The position numbers were made by a program, and so were the translations under genes. This document shows, piece by piece, positions 53,501 through 62,192 of a DNA stretch of 64,000 nucleotides (position 1 is the stretch's first letter; the number at the start of each line of letters is the position of its first letter). The DNA is from Chitinophagaceae bacterium 26-R-25 (GTDB lineage: Bacteria; Bacteroidota; Bacteroidia; Chitinophagales; Chitinophagaceae). The DNA lies in contig JARWSJ010000002.1 of the NCBI GenBank assembly GCA_029906195.1, positions 682,001 to 746,000 on the forward strand, written 5' to 3'. Under the pieces are notes generated by a model. That model was not told the origin of the DNA. It did no database searches and worked only from the letters and a program-made list of their open reading frames with translations.

Positions 53501-55866
53501 TCGGTATATCTGCATTAATGATCGGTTGCGGGTATGGCGGATTGTCTATTGAAAATTCCATCAAAGCAATTATTGAAGGGGTGAATAGTGCCAATGCAAA
53601 AATGCTGAAGGTGCAGAAGGATGATGAAGCCGTGAAACTTGTGCAGAACCTTGAGTTTGTAGAACTGTATGAGGACAAAGCATTGAGCTGTTTGTATACG
53701 CTGACAAAAATTGAGAACAATGAGAACAGCAGCTACAACATAAGGATCGCCAACCGAAAAATTCGTGAGATGTTTGGCGCACAGAAAAACCTTATTTCTA
53801 CAGCTATCTCAGAGGCTTGGTGGAACAGGGTTTCAGTGAATTTTAAAACAACGAAAGATATTTATAAGGACAACGATAAAGACATTGTGAAAGAAGTGTC
53901 GAGTATTGTGTTCAATGTAAGTACCGGCGATGCAAGAGAAGAAGAAAACGAGTTGTTTAGCAGCACGCCGCTTATTGATCTTTTCATTGAGCAGATGTCC
54001 ACTCAAAATAACTGGAACGCTACCTATGCGAAAACGCTTTTCGAATTGATGATTCCTAATGAGTTTAAGCAGAACCTTAAAAAGAAAGGAAGTATTCTTT
54101 GGGTGTTGGATAAAAACGCCGCTTCCTATCCATGGGAGTTGCTGCAAGACAGCACAAGTGATGCAAAACCCCTGTGCATAAATGCGGGGATGATAAGGCA
54201 ACTTGCAACTACAAATTACAGGGCCGATATAAGGCGAGCCGCTGCTGATCTTGCATTGATCGTTGCCGATCCGGTGTTAGGCGGTTTTCTGCCCCAGCTA
54301 AAGGGAGCGGAAAAAGAAGGAACCAATGTTGAAAAATTGCTGGAGGTAAATAACTACAATAAGATTTCCATCATCGGCCAAACTGCCGCCGAAATTATTC
54401 CCGCTCTTTACAGCAATGAGTTTAAAATAATACACCTCGCAGGTCACGGACTTTTTGATCCTACATCTGTGAATGATTCGGGAATGGTGATTGGTAAGAA
54501 TTTGTTTTTGTCGGTTAATGCGATCAAGCAAATGAGTACGGTTCCTGAATTAGTGTTTGTAAACTGTTGCCATTTAGGAAAAGTAGATGCGGCATATGAA
54601 AACTTTTTTGCCAACAGGTACCGGCTTGCCGCCAACATAGGTACGGAGCTTATTGAAATGGGCGTGAAGGCTGTAATAGCCGCCGGCTGGGCAGTCGCAG
54701 ACGATGCGGCTTCTGAGTTTGCCATTAAGTTCTACTCGGAAATGTTGAGTGGTGAAACATTTGGCGAAGCCGTTAAAAAAGCAAGAAGCGTTATTTATGA
54801 AAAATTCAGTGGCAGCAACAATACCTGGGGCGCTTATCAATGCTACGGCGATCCATACTACAAGTTGAAAAGCCGGACATCGAGAAGTTCAAAAAAAGAA
54901 GAAGCGCCTGTATTCCTGATCAGAGACGAAGCGGAAATACAACTCATCAACCTGCGACGCAACCTTGATACAAGATTAAGTACCTCCAATAAATCAAAAG
55001 TAAAGCTGCAAATGATATCCGCGGCTGTTGATAAAGCCGAAATAAGAAGCGGCAAAACACTGGAGCAGGAAGCGTTGATCTATTATGAGCTTGGTGAGTA
55101 TGAATCTGCTATTGTGAAATTTGATTTGTTGCGTGCCGAGGAACATGCAGATTTCTCTGTATCTGCCCTGGAAAAATATTGCATAGCGAAAGCGAAGAAA
55201 CTGGTGGTCGATTATAAACTGTCGAACAATAAGCTTTCTGTTACTGCGGATATAGACGGTATTGTAAAAGAGTTGCAGGAATTGTCTGTTATCAATAAAA
55301 CATCGGAAAGGCTTAACCTGATTGCAGAAACCTACAAGCGGAAAGCATTGGTGAGTAAAGACAAGAAGGATAAACTTGCAGCCTATGCGAACGCGATGGA
55401 TTTTTATGAACAGGCAATTGACAAAAGAAGCGATAACATAAAAGCGCTTTGCAATCTAATGGTGTTGCGTATTTCGCTGACGGATAAAAAAGAAAAAGCT
55501 TCGGCTGATAAAAAGATAAACTTAAAGTATCTCCGCAGAATAAAATCCAGGATGATATCATTGGCGAACTATAACCGCAAGCTGGATTACTGGGAATCGA
55601 TGGAATATCTGTGGGCATATCTTTCGTGGCTCGTAATGGGCGGAGATGTTGCAAAAATAGATGCTGACGATACGTGGAAAGGATTTGTGAATTGGTACAA
55701 AAAGAATTGGAAGGATGCTGCGTCGAAAGGCAAACAACTAACTGAGATTGAAAATCTTGAAATGCTTTCTGATGTAATTGCAAATTCTTCTTTACCATAT
55801 CGCGCAGCATTGAAAGAGAGGATCGATGCGTTGAGGGAAGGAGTGGAGAAATTGCTACTGTTATAG
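50524..55866 (+). CDS. Giant CHAT-domain protein with two lipase-like domains
   Basis: A 1780-residue cytoplasmic protein (GTG start, no signal peptide). The first alpha/beta-hydrolase domain (about 165-330) has FIHGTNSN and the nucleophile elbow HSRGG (near 234). A second LCAT-like domain (about 505-800) has LLPGIMGSN and HSMGG (near 606). Residues 850-1060 hold a Gly-rich Rossmann-like region (VGLGEPGKLTP, IGCGYGGLS) recalling macro/aminopeptidase-N-terminal folds. The CHAT caspase-like domain (about 1200-1455) has His in HLAGHGLF (near 1304) and Cys in VNCCHLG (near 1345). The end (about 1500-1780) is TPR-like helices. CHAT peptidases act in several bacterial defence and death systems; here the role is inference. 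Confidence 0.8.
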   Translation: MTQLNPKQLIVKGEQKSAGASSIKGAELKASYQIGAATRGTQESHAIDLDNPDHLLEFVFDDDSSWMCDAATLHELFPDVNIPNRAGEFVVPTAIANVDSERGIVGQAALKLLNVFVKKSVPDGVKSIAERLEDKLVGKTEGLCVFNSDFSLGKYQPDDKASDSPYLLFIHGTNSNTVGAYQKFKGSQVWDFMQSSYKKVLAFEHRTLTKSPLRNVLDLVKQLPIEANLHVISHSRGGLLGDILCRYSKEDDKSFLGFIDEHIRLLKIEGREDDINCIKELDREFGKRKIKVKKFIRVACPAAGTRLASKRLDNIFNAFFNLLGGAANPVADILKELVAETVKTKDDVNALPGIEAMSPDSPFLKVLNDRSDNAAIGGGSLAVISGNGKIGLSVKSFGVILGKLFFGQRNDLVVNTDSMYLGTRRNGNIQYFFDQGGDVNHFNYFFNAKTRAAISEALKADDGVVIPGFTSVNQYDVPASDRAFLGIEHGELPPYPNVPTGNKPIVVLLPGIMGSNLSKGKDKVWLNYGASLLGGLFRMERLDDNSITATSLIATSYKQLATRLSHNYDVVVYPFDWRKQLNDCANDFNDKIVELLKFNQPIKIIAHSMGGLLVRDFIINHNDTWTKLNASSGFRLLYLGSPLGGSYRILTVLFGNDSIINSLNMLDMKHTKKELLTMFSSFPGILSLLPLTTDDKNDFGKLDTWKKMADALGDGDWPLPSKDLLDTFTKYRDNIVAKTDDIDYSNIVYIAGKDKATPCGYFNDTIPPRTELVFLSTGEGDQSVTWELGIPKKLDKKQVYYVGVSHGALANEPKIFDGIEQILAKGSTTALTNERPVVRGSEQQFRMPVVHNFDLSERGVSNTILGISGENVQQPSQVPLSISISCGCLDYASYHVLAGHFLNDGILYAEAAINNALDNNLVKRHTLGIYPGDIGTNTIVSGNEETDRISGAIIVGLGEPGKLTPYLLTTTVEKGILKHLLNINNKKLGKIEIGISALMIGCGYGGLSIENSIKAIIEGVNSANAKMLKVQKDDEAVKLVQNLEFVELYEDKALSCLYTLTKIENNENSSYNIRIANRKIREMFGAQKNLISTAISEAWWNRVSVNFKTTKDIYKDNDKDIVKEVSSIVFNVSTGDAREEENELFSSTPLIDLFIEQMSTQNNWNATYAKTLFELMIPNEFKQNLKKKGSILWVLDKNAASYPWELLQDSTSDAKPLCINAGMIRQLATTNYRADIRRAAADLALIVADPVLGGFLPQLKGAEKEGTNVEKLLEVNNYNKISIIGQTAAEIIPALYSNEFKIIHLAGHGLFDPTSVNDSGMVIGKNLFLSVNAIKQMSTVPELVFVNCCHLGKVDAAYENFFANRYRLAANIGTELIEMGVKAVIAAGWAVADDAASEFAIKFYSEMLSGETFGEAVKKARSVIYEKFSGSNNTWGAYQCYGDPYYKLKSRTSRSSKKEEAPVFLIRDEAEIQLINLRRNLDTRLSTSNKSKVKLQMISAAVDKAEIRSGKTLEQEALIYYELGEYESAIVKFDLLRAEEHADFSVSALEKYCIAKAKKLVVDYKLSNNKLSVTADIDGIVKELQELSVINKTSERLNLIAETYKRKALVSKDKKDKLAAYANAMDFYEQAIDKRSDNIKALCNLMVLRISLTDKKEKASADKKINLKYLRRIKSRMISLANYNRKLDYWESMEYLWAYLSWLVMGGDVAKIDADDTWKGFVNWYKKNWKDAASKGKQLTEIENLEMLSDVIANSSLPYRAALKERIDALREGVEKLLLL

Positions 55867-55956
55867 CAATTCAATTAAGAATTAGGAATTAAGAATTAAG
55901 AATGCTTTCTGTGAAAATGAGTTTCCATCTGGTTTGTTTGTATTAGTAGGCAAAGG

Positions 55957-56055
55957 CTGCTTGTCATCCCGACGAAGGAGGGATCTGGGTTCTGCACTAG
56001 TCAACACTCGGCGTAAACAATCACGCAGATCCCTCGTTCCTCGGGATGACAAGCA
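55957..56055. repeat. Palindromic element, TTGTCATCCCG family with mismatched arms
   Basis: The left arm 55957-55990 is of the GACGAAGGAG type and the right arm 56026-56055 of the CTCGTTCCTC type, so the arms do not pair in the core. The gap 55867-56270 also holds a hairpin CCGCTCTTTGCAGAGCGG (near 56110-56127) and nothing else I can support. Confidence 0.75.
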
Positions 56056-56270
56056 AGATGCGTTTAATGTCTCAGGCTTTATGCGATGAAAGATACGTTA
56101 AAACAAAAGCCGCTCTTTGCAGAGCGGCGTGTTCTAAGGGTTATGGGTTAGGGGTGTGAGAAACTTTTTTACTTTTTAATTACTATTGTTAACTCAATTA
56201 AATAAGATTCGCCAATTTCTTCAAAACTTACAGGCCAGATTGCACCATGATGTTTTTGAATTTTGACTTT

Positions 56271-57491
56271 TTATTTTTGACTTAATATACTATTTGCAGG
56301 TTGCAACTTCTGCTCGCGAACATAAGCTTTGTTCGCATTGATCATACACATAAGTCTTTGTACTGTTGCCGCGGAGCGCAAGCCATCCGACGGTGTATTC
56401 ATTGTGTAGTCCAATAACTGATCGATGGTTGAAACCGCAACGTGTACGCGGCTATCAGATGAAGCATAATAGACGAATACCTTTCCATCGTCATCCGCTA
56501 TCCATCCGTTGCTGAATACTACGTTTGACACATCACCCGTTCGTTCATCGCCCTCGGGGGCAATAAAATAACCAGCTGGTTTGTAAGTGATCTTTGTGAG
56601 GTCCTTCAGGTCCGTCATGAACATGTATAGCACGTAACGCAGACCCGCTGCGGTATTGCGCACGCCGTGTGCGAGATGCAGCCATCCATGTTTTGTTTTG
56701 ATGGGCGCAGGGCCCTGTCCGTTCTTTAGTTCATTGATAGTATGATATGTTTTCGGATCGATGACCGTTTCTTCTTTTACTTCTGCACCAACAATCTTCT
56801 CACTTAACCCAAATGCAATACCACCGCCTTGTCCGGCTTCGATGAAGGTATCCTGCGGACGAGTGTAGAATGCATACCTGCCGTTTACAAATTCCGGATG
56901 TAATACCACGTTGCGTTGTTGTGGTGATTTGGTTTTAAGATCAGGCAGTCGTTCCCATTTCTTCAAATCCTTGCTGCGTATTATGCCGCATTGTGCAACT
57001 GCCGAGCTTTGATCGCCGGGAAGTGCGGCAGGGTCTTTTCTTTCCGTACAAAACAGGCCGTATATCCAGCCATCATCGTGTGCTACCAGGCGCATATCGT
57101 ACACGTTGGTATCTGGATTATCCGTTTCAGGAATAACAACGGGCTCCTCCCAAAATTTAAAATTGTCGATGCCATTGTCACTCTCTGCAATGGCGAAGAA
57201 AGATTTTCGATCATTGCTTTCCACCCTTGGCATCAATATGTATTTGTTGTTCCATTTTATAGCACCAGTATTGAAAACAGTGTTCACACCAAAACGCTCC
57301 ATCAGGTAAGGATTGGTGGCCTTGTTAAGGTCGTAACGCCATGTGATGGGTATATGTGCCGCGGTTAATGCAGGATTGCGAAATCTTTTGATGATGCCAT
57401 TTCCGCCTTCAAGAGGTTCATTTTTTTGTGAAAGAAGGGCTTCATGATTTTTCTTCAGGTATTCTAAACGCTCGTTAAATATTTTCTCCAT
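56271..57491 (-). CDS. GH130 4-O-beta-D-mannosyl-D-glucose phosphorylase
   Basis: A 406-residue GH130 family phosphorylase. It splits mannosyl-glucose with phosphate to mannose-1-phosphate and glucose, typically in the cytoplasm during mannan breakdown. The N-terminal RNPALTAAHIPITWRYDLN and NPYLMERFGVNTVFNTGAI are close to the characterised mannosylglucose phosphorylase subgroup. The catalytic Asp region is DTNVYDMRLVAHDDGWIYGL, and FAIAESDNGIDNFKFW and HLAHGVRNTAAGLRY follow. The start at 57491 (MEKIFN) is preferred over eight upstream residues. It is the last visible gene of the PUL and lacks a signal peptide, as expected. Confidence 0.85.
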   Translation of the reverse strand: MEKIFNERLEYLKKNHEALLSQKNEPLEGGNGIIKRFRNPALTAAHIPITWRYDLNKATNPYLMERFGVNTVFNTGAIKWNNKYILMPRVESNDRKSFFAIAESDNGIDNFKFWEEPVVIPETDNPDTNVYDMRLVAHDDGWIYGLFCTERKDPAALPGDQSSAVAQCGIIRSKDLKKWERLPDLKTKSPQQRNVVLHPEFVNGRYAFYTRPQDTFIEAGQGGGIAFGLSEKIVGAEVKEETVIDPKTYHTINELKNGQGPAPIKTKHGWLHLAHGVRNTAAGLRYVLYMFMTDLKDLTKITYKPAGYFIAPEGDERTGDVSNVVFSNGWIADDDGKVFVYYASSDSRVHVAVSTIDQLLDYTMNTPSDGLRSAATVQRLMCMINANKAYVREQKLQPANSILSQK

Positions 57492-57593
57492 AAAGTTGCT
57501 TTTTATTAACCTCACATTCTCTCCGGACGATGATTGCTGGTAATCATAAGCCGTTACATCATACCGGTTCTTTAGGGTTCATCGCGAAAAAGC

Positions 57594-57656
57594 AAAAGCA
57601 ATTTGAGCAGGCAGTTGTAGCTTTTGCCTTCCAAACAGAATACTCAAATTGCTTTT
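57594..57656 (-). terminator. Hairpin between surface lipoprotein and GH130 genes
   Basis: AAAAGCAATTTGAG (57594-57607) pairs with CTCAAATTGCTTTT (57643-57656), a 14-bp stem. Read on the minus strand it is followed by GCTTTTTCG. It could attenuate transcription between the glycan-binding and phosphorylase genes. Confidence 0.5.
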
Positions 57657-57681
57657 TGCGCTATTATATTTTACAGATAGA

Positions 57682-59226
57682 TTAGTTAATTCCCATTGCA
57701 TCTACATACACCGTAAAACCGCCGTTGCCGGTTGTTTCCTGTAGTATGATGGCTGTTATGTCCGTGCCACTGATCAGTGATGAAATAGGGAACGAATAGT
57801 CAGTCCACTTGCCCTCCACTACTGTAATCCCTTGGCCACCGGCGCCATTAAGTTGTAGATTAACTGTCTTTCCATTACTGCCTGGAGCACCGTAAATAGA
57901 GATTTTAAATGTAGTATAGGAACCTATGCCAACAGTCGCGCCACCAAGCTGCAGTGGAGATCCCCAGCCACCTACGTAATCAATTTTAATTGATTTATCT
58001 CCTTCTCTTACCGGTGTTGTGTTTGCATAATTTTTATTACCTCCCCATCCGTCACCGGTCCATCCGTTCCAGTTGATTACAGCATCTTTATAAAAAGGAA
58101 GCGCAATGGTAGGAGGAGGAACGGCTCCTGTTATTTGAAGAATGTTTGGAGACTGAACAGTAAGTGTAGAGTTTAATACGCTTAAAGTTATTTTACCTTC
58201 TGTAACACCGTTTGGCACTTTTACTACGATTTGAGTAGCAGTCTGGCTCACAAATGTTGTTACCGGATCTGCATTTTGAAATGCAACAGCAGTCACGAGA
58301 TCCAGGTTTGTACCGGTGATGGTAAGATTTGCCAACGGATCAACAGGGTTTGGTGCCATGTTTGTAACGGCCGGCAGCGATACATTCAAACTAACGGGGC
58401 AAACTGTTTGCACGCCGGAAGCTGCTTCCAGTGTTACATTTCCAGCTGTTGTTGATGCAGGAACTTTTACTACAATCTGTGTTGCAGACTGGCTAACAAA
58501 AGTGGTAACGGCATCTGAAACTCCGGTGAAGTAAATCTTCTTCGTAAGATCAAGATCTGTTCCCGTAATGGTCAGGTTTGTCTGGTGCTTAACAGGATTT
58601 GGCGCAAGCGTTGTAGCCTTTGGCAGTGTTACGTGCAAAGTGTCTTTTGTTTCTACAAAACCCGAATCGGTACCGCTATAAGCAAGGACCAATGTTCCTG
58701 TTTGTGCATCAACCGGAACCTTTACTACGAGTTCGGTAAGGGTTTGGCTCACAAACTGTGTTGCCACTTTGCCATCGACAAATGTTACAGCAGTAACCCA
58801 GTTGAGATAATTACCTTTAATAGTAACGTTGTCGCCGGGGCGTGCAGTTGATGTTATAGAAGTTACAGTTGCTGCAATGCCGATGTTGAATTCTGTTTTA
58901 GATTTTACATCGCCGGTAGAAGATTTCAGTGTAACATAACCTTTCTCTGTTTCCACGGGCACCACTACATAAATTTCTGTAGCGCTCTGGCGAACAAATT
59001 TGTTGCTGGCAACTTTCGCTTTTTGAAAATCGATCTCGGTAACCTTGTCAAGATTGTTACCAAAGAAACGGATGGTATCGCCGGGATTTGCACCGGTAGG
59101 GCCAAAGCTTAGCAGTTGCGTCATTCCATTGTTTGCAGGAGCGGAGTCTTTTTTACATGCTATGAAGCACAACGGTGCTATGATGACCGTTAGTAGCAGC
59201 AAGCGCACGTTATAAATTATTTTCAT
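57682..59226 (-). CDS. Surface glycan-binding lipoprotein with IPT/TIG domains
   Basis: A 514-residue lipoprotein (lipobox FIACKKD, Cys24). Four IPT/TIG beta-sandwich repeats follow (about 30-365), each containing a phrase like TITGTNLDL or IVVKVP and FVSQTATQI. The C-terminal domain (about 380-514, INWNGWTGDGWGGNKN, SIKIDYVGGWGSPLQ) looks like the glycan-binding beta-sandwich of PUL surface proteins. It would sit on the outer leaflet beside SusC and SusD and capture the polysaccharide. The ligand is inferred as mannan-type from the GH130 gene. Confidence 0.82.
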   Translation of the reverse strand: MKIIYNVRLLLLTVIIAPLCFIACKKDSAPANNGMTQLLSFGPTGANPGDTIRFFGNNLDKVTEIDFQKAKVASNKFVRQSATEIYVVVPVETEKGYVTLKSSTGDVKSKTEFNIGIAATVTSITSTARPGDNVTIKGNYLNWVTAVTFVDGKVATQFVSQTLTELVVKVPVDAQTGTLVLAYSGTDSGFVETKDTLHVTLPKATTLAPNPVKHQTNLTITGTDLDLTKKIYFTGVSDAVTTFVSQSATQIVVKVPASTTAGNVTLEAASGVQTVCPVSLNVSLPAVTNMAPNPVDPLANLTITGTNLDLVTAVAFQNADPVTTFVSQTATQIVVKVPNGVTEGKITLSVLNSTLTVQSPNILQITGAVPPPTIALPFYKDAVINWNGWTGDGWGGNKNYANTTPVREGDKSIKIDYVGGWGSPLQLGGATVGIGSYTTFKISIYGAPGSNGKTVNLQLNGAGGQGITVVEGKWTDYSFPISSLISGTDITAIILQETTGNGGFTVYVDAMGIN

Positions 59227-59277
59227 TCTAAATAATGTTATGATTGAAAAAATAATTTCTTTCCATTGTTATTCTGG

Positions 59278-59308
59278 CCCTCTCCTTTGGAGAGGGTTGG
59301 GTGAGGTA
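59278..59308. repeat. CCCTCTCC..GGAGAGGG hairpin repeat
   Basis: CCCTCTCC (59278-59285), loop TTT, GGAGAGGG (59289-59296), then TTGGGTGAGG. This common small dispersed hairpin lies in the gap between two PUL genes. Confidence 0.55.
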
Positions 59309-59312
59309 ATTT

Positions 59313-60449
59313 TTACTTGTTGGTTTTTGGAACAATTCTAAAACTATCAAAACAGATGTCAGCATCGAGATCGCCAGGACCCTGCATCAATAGCATTGCC
59401 CAATAGCCGTCAGGATTGACAACCGGTTTTACGGAGTAACTATTGAATACTTCTTCGTACGGTATAACCACTGTTTGCCATTTTCCTTTTGAATCATAAG
59501 GAGGCGCCCATTGGTAATTAACAGCATCCTGAACACTTGTGCCGGCATTGATCCTTATCATGCCATTATTATAAGGTTTGAGTGTATTGATCTCGAACTT
59601 CAGGTAATATTTATCTGGGTGAAGAATGGCATCATCAGGAATGTTTTTGCTGTGGTGCGGCATAGCCGAAGCCGGGCCATCTGCTATCTCGTTCCAGCTC
59701 CAGCTGGCAAGTTTCTTATTTACACGAATGTAGTTGCCGCTGATCTTTGGAGGATCACCAGGGCCGGGGTCAGTTACCACAAGCGCTTCTTCGTGCCATC
59801 CTTCATAAGGGTCGCTGGTGATGAATTGATTTCTTGGGTCACGGAACCAAAAGTCTGACTCTCTCACGCCGAAATTTGTTTTCACTGTGATTGGCCCTGG
59901 CTGTGCATTTGCAGGTACTTTAAATTGCAATACGCCATCTTCTACAGAAACAATTTCGCCTGTCGCGCCGCCGGTAAATGTTACGGTCAATGGTTCATAG
60001 AAGTAGTTTCCTATGATGGTGGCAACATCTCCTGCGTTTACAAACTCGCAAGTCATGCTATTTAAAGATGGTTTGCTGATGTCAACCGTGAACGCATGTT
60101 TCAGTTTGTAACCGTTTGCAAAAACGATGGTCAGTGTATTGCTTACGGTATCTGGTATTGTGCTTGGCACAGACACCAGGATAGATGTACTGCTGATGTA
60201 AGTAGGCGTTAACCTTGACTGCTGATCGTTGAACCATACTTCTCTTGCATCCTGCAGATTGGTACCCACAATGGCAATCAGTTGTCCCTGGTTTGCACTT
60301 GCCAGTAAAGAGTCGGAAGAGAGCGGATTTGTTACCCTGATATAGTTGATGACAGGCATTGCGGATGAGTCCTTCTTGCAGGAAGTGATCATACTTGCCG
60401 CTGCAACAAACATCAACAGGGTGAATAATATTTTATGTATCGATTTCAT
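59313..60449 (-). CDS. Surface glycan-binding lipoprotein (IPT/TIG, SusE/F-like position)
   Basis: A 378-residue lipoprotein with signal sequence ending MITSC (Cys24). Two IPT-like beta domains (about 35-215) are followed by a beta-sandwich with YYLKFEINTLKPYNNGMIRI and DAVNYQWAPPYDSKGKWQTV. It resembles the glycan-binding surface proteins that follow susD in many PULs. It would hold the substrate at the cell surface. The following gene on this strand is a second such protein, so two binding proteins serve this locus. Confidence 0.82.
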   Translation of the reverse strand: MKSIHKILFTLLMFVAAASMITSCKKDSSAMPVINYIRVTNPLSSDSLLASANQGQLIAIVGTNLQDAREVWFNDQQSRLTPTYISSTSILVSVPSTIPDTVSNTLTIVFANGYKLKHAFTVDISKPSLNSMTCEFVNAGDVATIIGNYFYEPLTVTFTGGATGEIVSVEDGVLQFKVPANAQPGPITVKTNFGVRESDFWFRDPRNQFITSDPYEGWHEEALVVTDPGPGDPPKISGNYIRVNKKLASWSWNEIADGPASAMPHHSKNIPDDAILHPDKYYLKFEINTLKPYNNGMIRINAGTSVQDAVNYQWAPPYDSKGKWQTVVIPYEEVFNSYSVKPVVNPDGYWAMLLMQGPGDLDADICFDSFRIVPKTNK

Positions 60450-60491
60450 TGAAGTAGTTATTTCTTTTCAAAAAATTATTTGCTGGAACGG

Positions 60492-62180
60492 TTATTTATA
60501 ATCAACTGCCGGAGCCTTCAGGTTCGGTGCCTGTGCCAATTCCGCATTTGGAATAGGAAGCAAAAAGTTTCCGTCATTTGCTACCACTTGCCTTTCACTG
60601 AACCATGATGTTTTGGTAAACGTCCATAGAGTTGGAGTAGGCATTTGATCCGGTTTAGCAAAGAATAAACCTCTGTCCTGAGCGTTGATGACGCTGTATG
60701 CTTTTTGCGGGTTCCAGTAATGCAGGCTCACAAGGTCATACCAGGTCATTCCTTCCATAGCAAACTCTTTATACCTTTCTGACCAAACTTTGTCAAGTGT
60801 AAGCGGGCCGCTGCCATTAGTGCCAGCCACTTCATATGCAGGAAGTCCGGCTCTTTGATGTACTGCGTTAAAGTATGCAACAGCAGTAGCATCTGTTGTG
60901 GAAGCGTTATTACCAATAACTGCTTCTGCATATATCAGGTACAATTCCGCTAAGCGCATCATATAAGTGTCGTTAGGGTAATGCTGTTGAGCAGCAATGC
61001 CTGCAAGATCAATCGGTGAACCAATCACGTATTTTTTAACAGACAAAAAGTTGTTATCAGTTCCGGTAAAAGGAAATATCAGTTTTGTTTTATCACTTAC
61101 CTTGGTTATTTCAGGATAGGAGAATCCTGGCAGCATAAAAGATGCATGCAGGCGCTGGTCCACTGTTCTTCCTTTTAATGTGCCATCGGCCTGAAGTGCG
61201 AAACCATCATACTGGCTTAGCATCCACCACGTAGCACCTTTGTCACCACCCCATCCGCCAAAGGAAATATCAGGACTGTAAGCCAGGTACTCAGGCATAC
61301 TGTTAGCGGTGCCCCAAACATTTGGTCCTGAGAATACCCACTCTAATTCAAACAATGATTCGCTGTTGTTGTCGTATGGATATTTAAACAGTTGCTCATA
61401 ACTGTCTAATAGTTTTTTGCCGCTGTTTGCGATAACGTCTGCTGCATAATATTTGGCGCTATCAAGGTACTGTTGGTTTCTGCTGCCACCAGCGCTTCCA
61501 ACGCCTGCTCTTGTTAAGTAAAAACGGGCCAACATTGCCTCTGCGGACCATTTTGTCACTCTGCCCACTTGTGCTGAAGCTTCCGGCAAATCAGCTGCTG
61601 CTGCACGCATCTCGTTGGTAATAAATCGCCATATGCTTGGAACAGTTGCGCGTCTGATAGAAGTATCGAAAAGTTGCTTCGTATTGTTCTCAATAATAGG
61701 AACCTCTCCCCAGTTCATAACAAGATAGCGGTATGCCAGCGCTCTCATAAATCTTGCTTCTGCAATGGAAGTCTTTTTTACGCTTGCACTAACGGCAGAT
61801 CCAGCAATGGTATTAATGTTGTTCATTGTCAGGTTTGCCTGAGCAACAACATTATAAAACGCTCTCCATGAAGCACCGTTTTCGCCGTTATCTCCCGTAG
61901 TGTTAAACATTACATTGCCCCTGTCGTTCCAGGCAGAAAAAGCTGAACCTCCGCGAAAATCGCCCAGGTTGTACATGGCTTTATCATTATAGTCAAACCA
62001 AACCTCGCTGTACAAAAGGCTTGTAGCGGCTCTTACCTGGTCATCTGTTTGATAGAAGTTAACATCTGAAACCGCGTCTTCAGGAGGTCTATCAAGAAAG
62101 TTCTTTTTGCAACTTGATAATGCCGCAATGGCAAGTATCAATGTGCCGAAATAGTTTTTATATCTGATAATATTTTTCAT
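60492..62180 (-). CDS. SusD/RagB family nutrient-binding lipoprotein
   Basis: A 562-residue SusD-like protein. The lipobox is LSSC (near 24), followed by KKNFLDRPPEDAVSDVNFYQ, the typical N-terminal motif. The tetratricopeptide-like core starts with YNVVAQANLTMNNI, and RFMRALAYRYLVMNWGEVPI and YAEAVIGNNAS are family hallmarks. SusD forms a lid on the SusC transporter. It follows susC by 12 bases in the same operon. Confidence 0.92.
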   Translation of the reverse strand: MKNIIRYKNYFGTLILAIAALSSCKKNFLDRPPEDAVSDVNFYQTDDQVRAATSLLYSEVWFDYNDKAMYNLGDFRGGSAFSAWNDRGNVMFNTTGDNGENGASWRAFYNVVAQANLTMNNINTIAGSAVSASVKKTSIAEARFMRALAYRYLVMNWGEVPIIENNTKQLFDTSIRRATVPSIWRFITNEMRAAAADLPEASAQVGRVTKWSAEAMLARFYLTRAGVGSAGGSRNQQYLDSAKYYAADVIANSGKKLLDSYEQLFKYPYDNNSESLFELEWVFSGPNVWGTANSMPEYLAYSPDISFGGWGGDKGATWWMLSQYDGFALQADGTLKGRTVDQRLHASFMLPGFSYPEITKVSDKTKLIFPFTGTDNNFLSVKKYVIGSPIDLAGIAAQQHYPNDTYMMRLAELYLIYAEAVIGNNASTTDATAVAYFNAVHQRAGLPAYEVAGTNGSGPLTLDKVWSERYKEFAMEGMTWYDLVSLHYWNPQKAYSVINAQDRGLFFAKPDQMPTPTLWTFTKTSWFSERQVVANDGNFLLPIPNAELAQAPNLKAPAVDYK

Positions 62181-62192
62181 TTTACAAATAGT

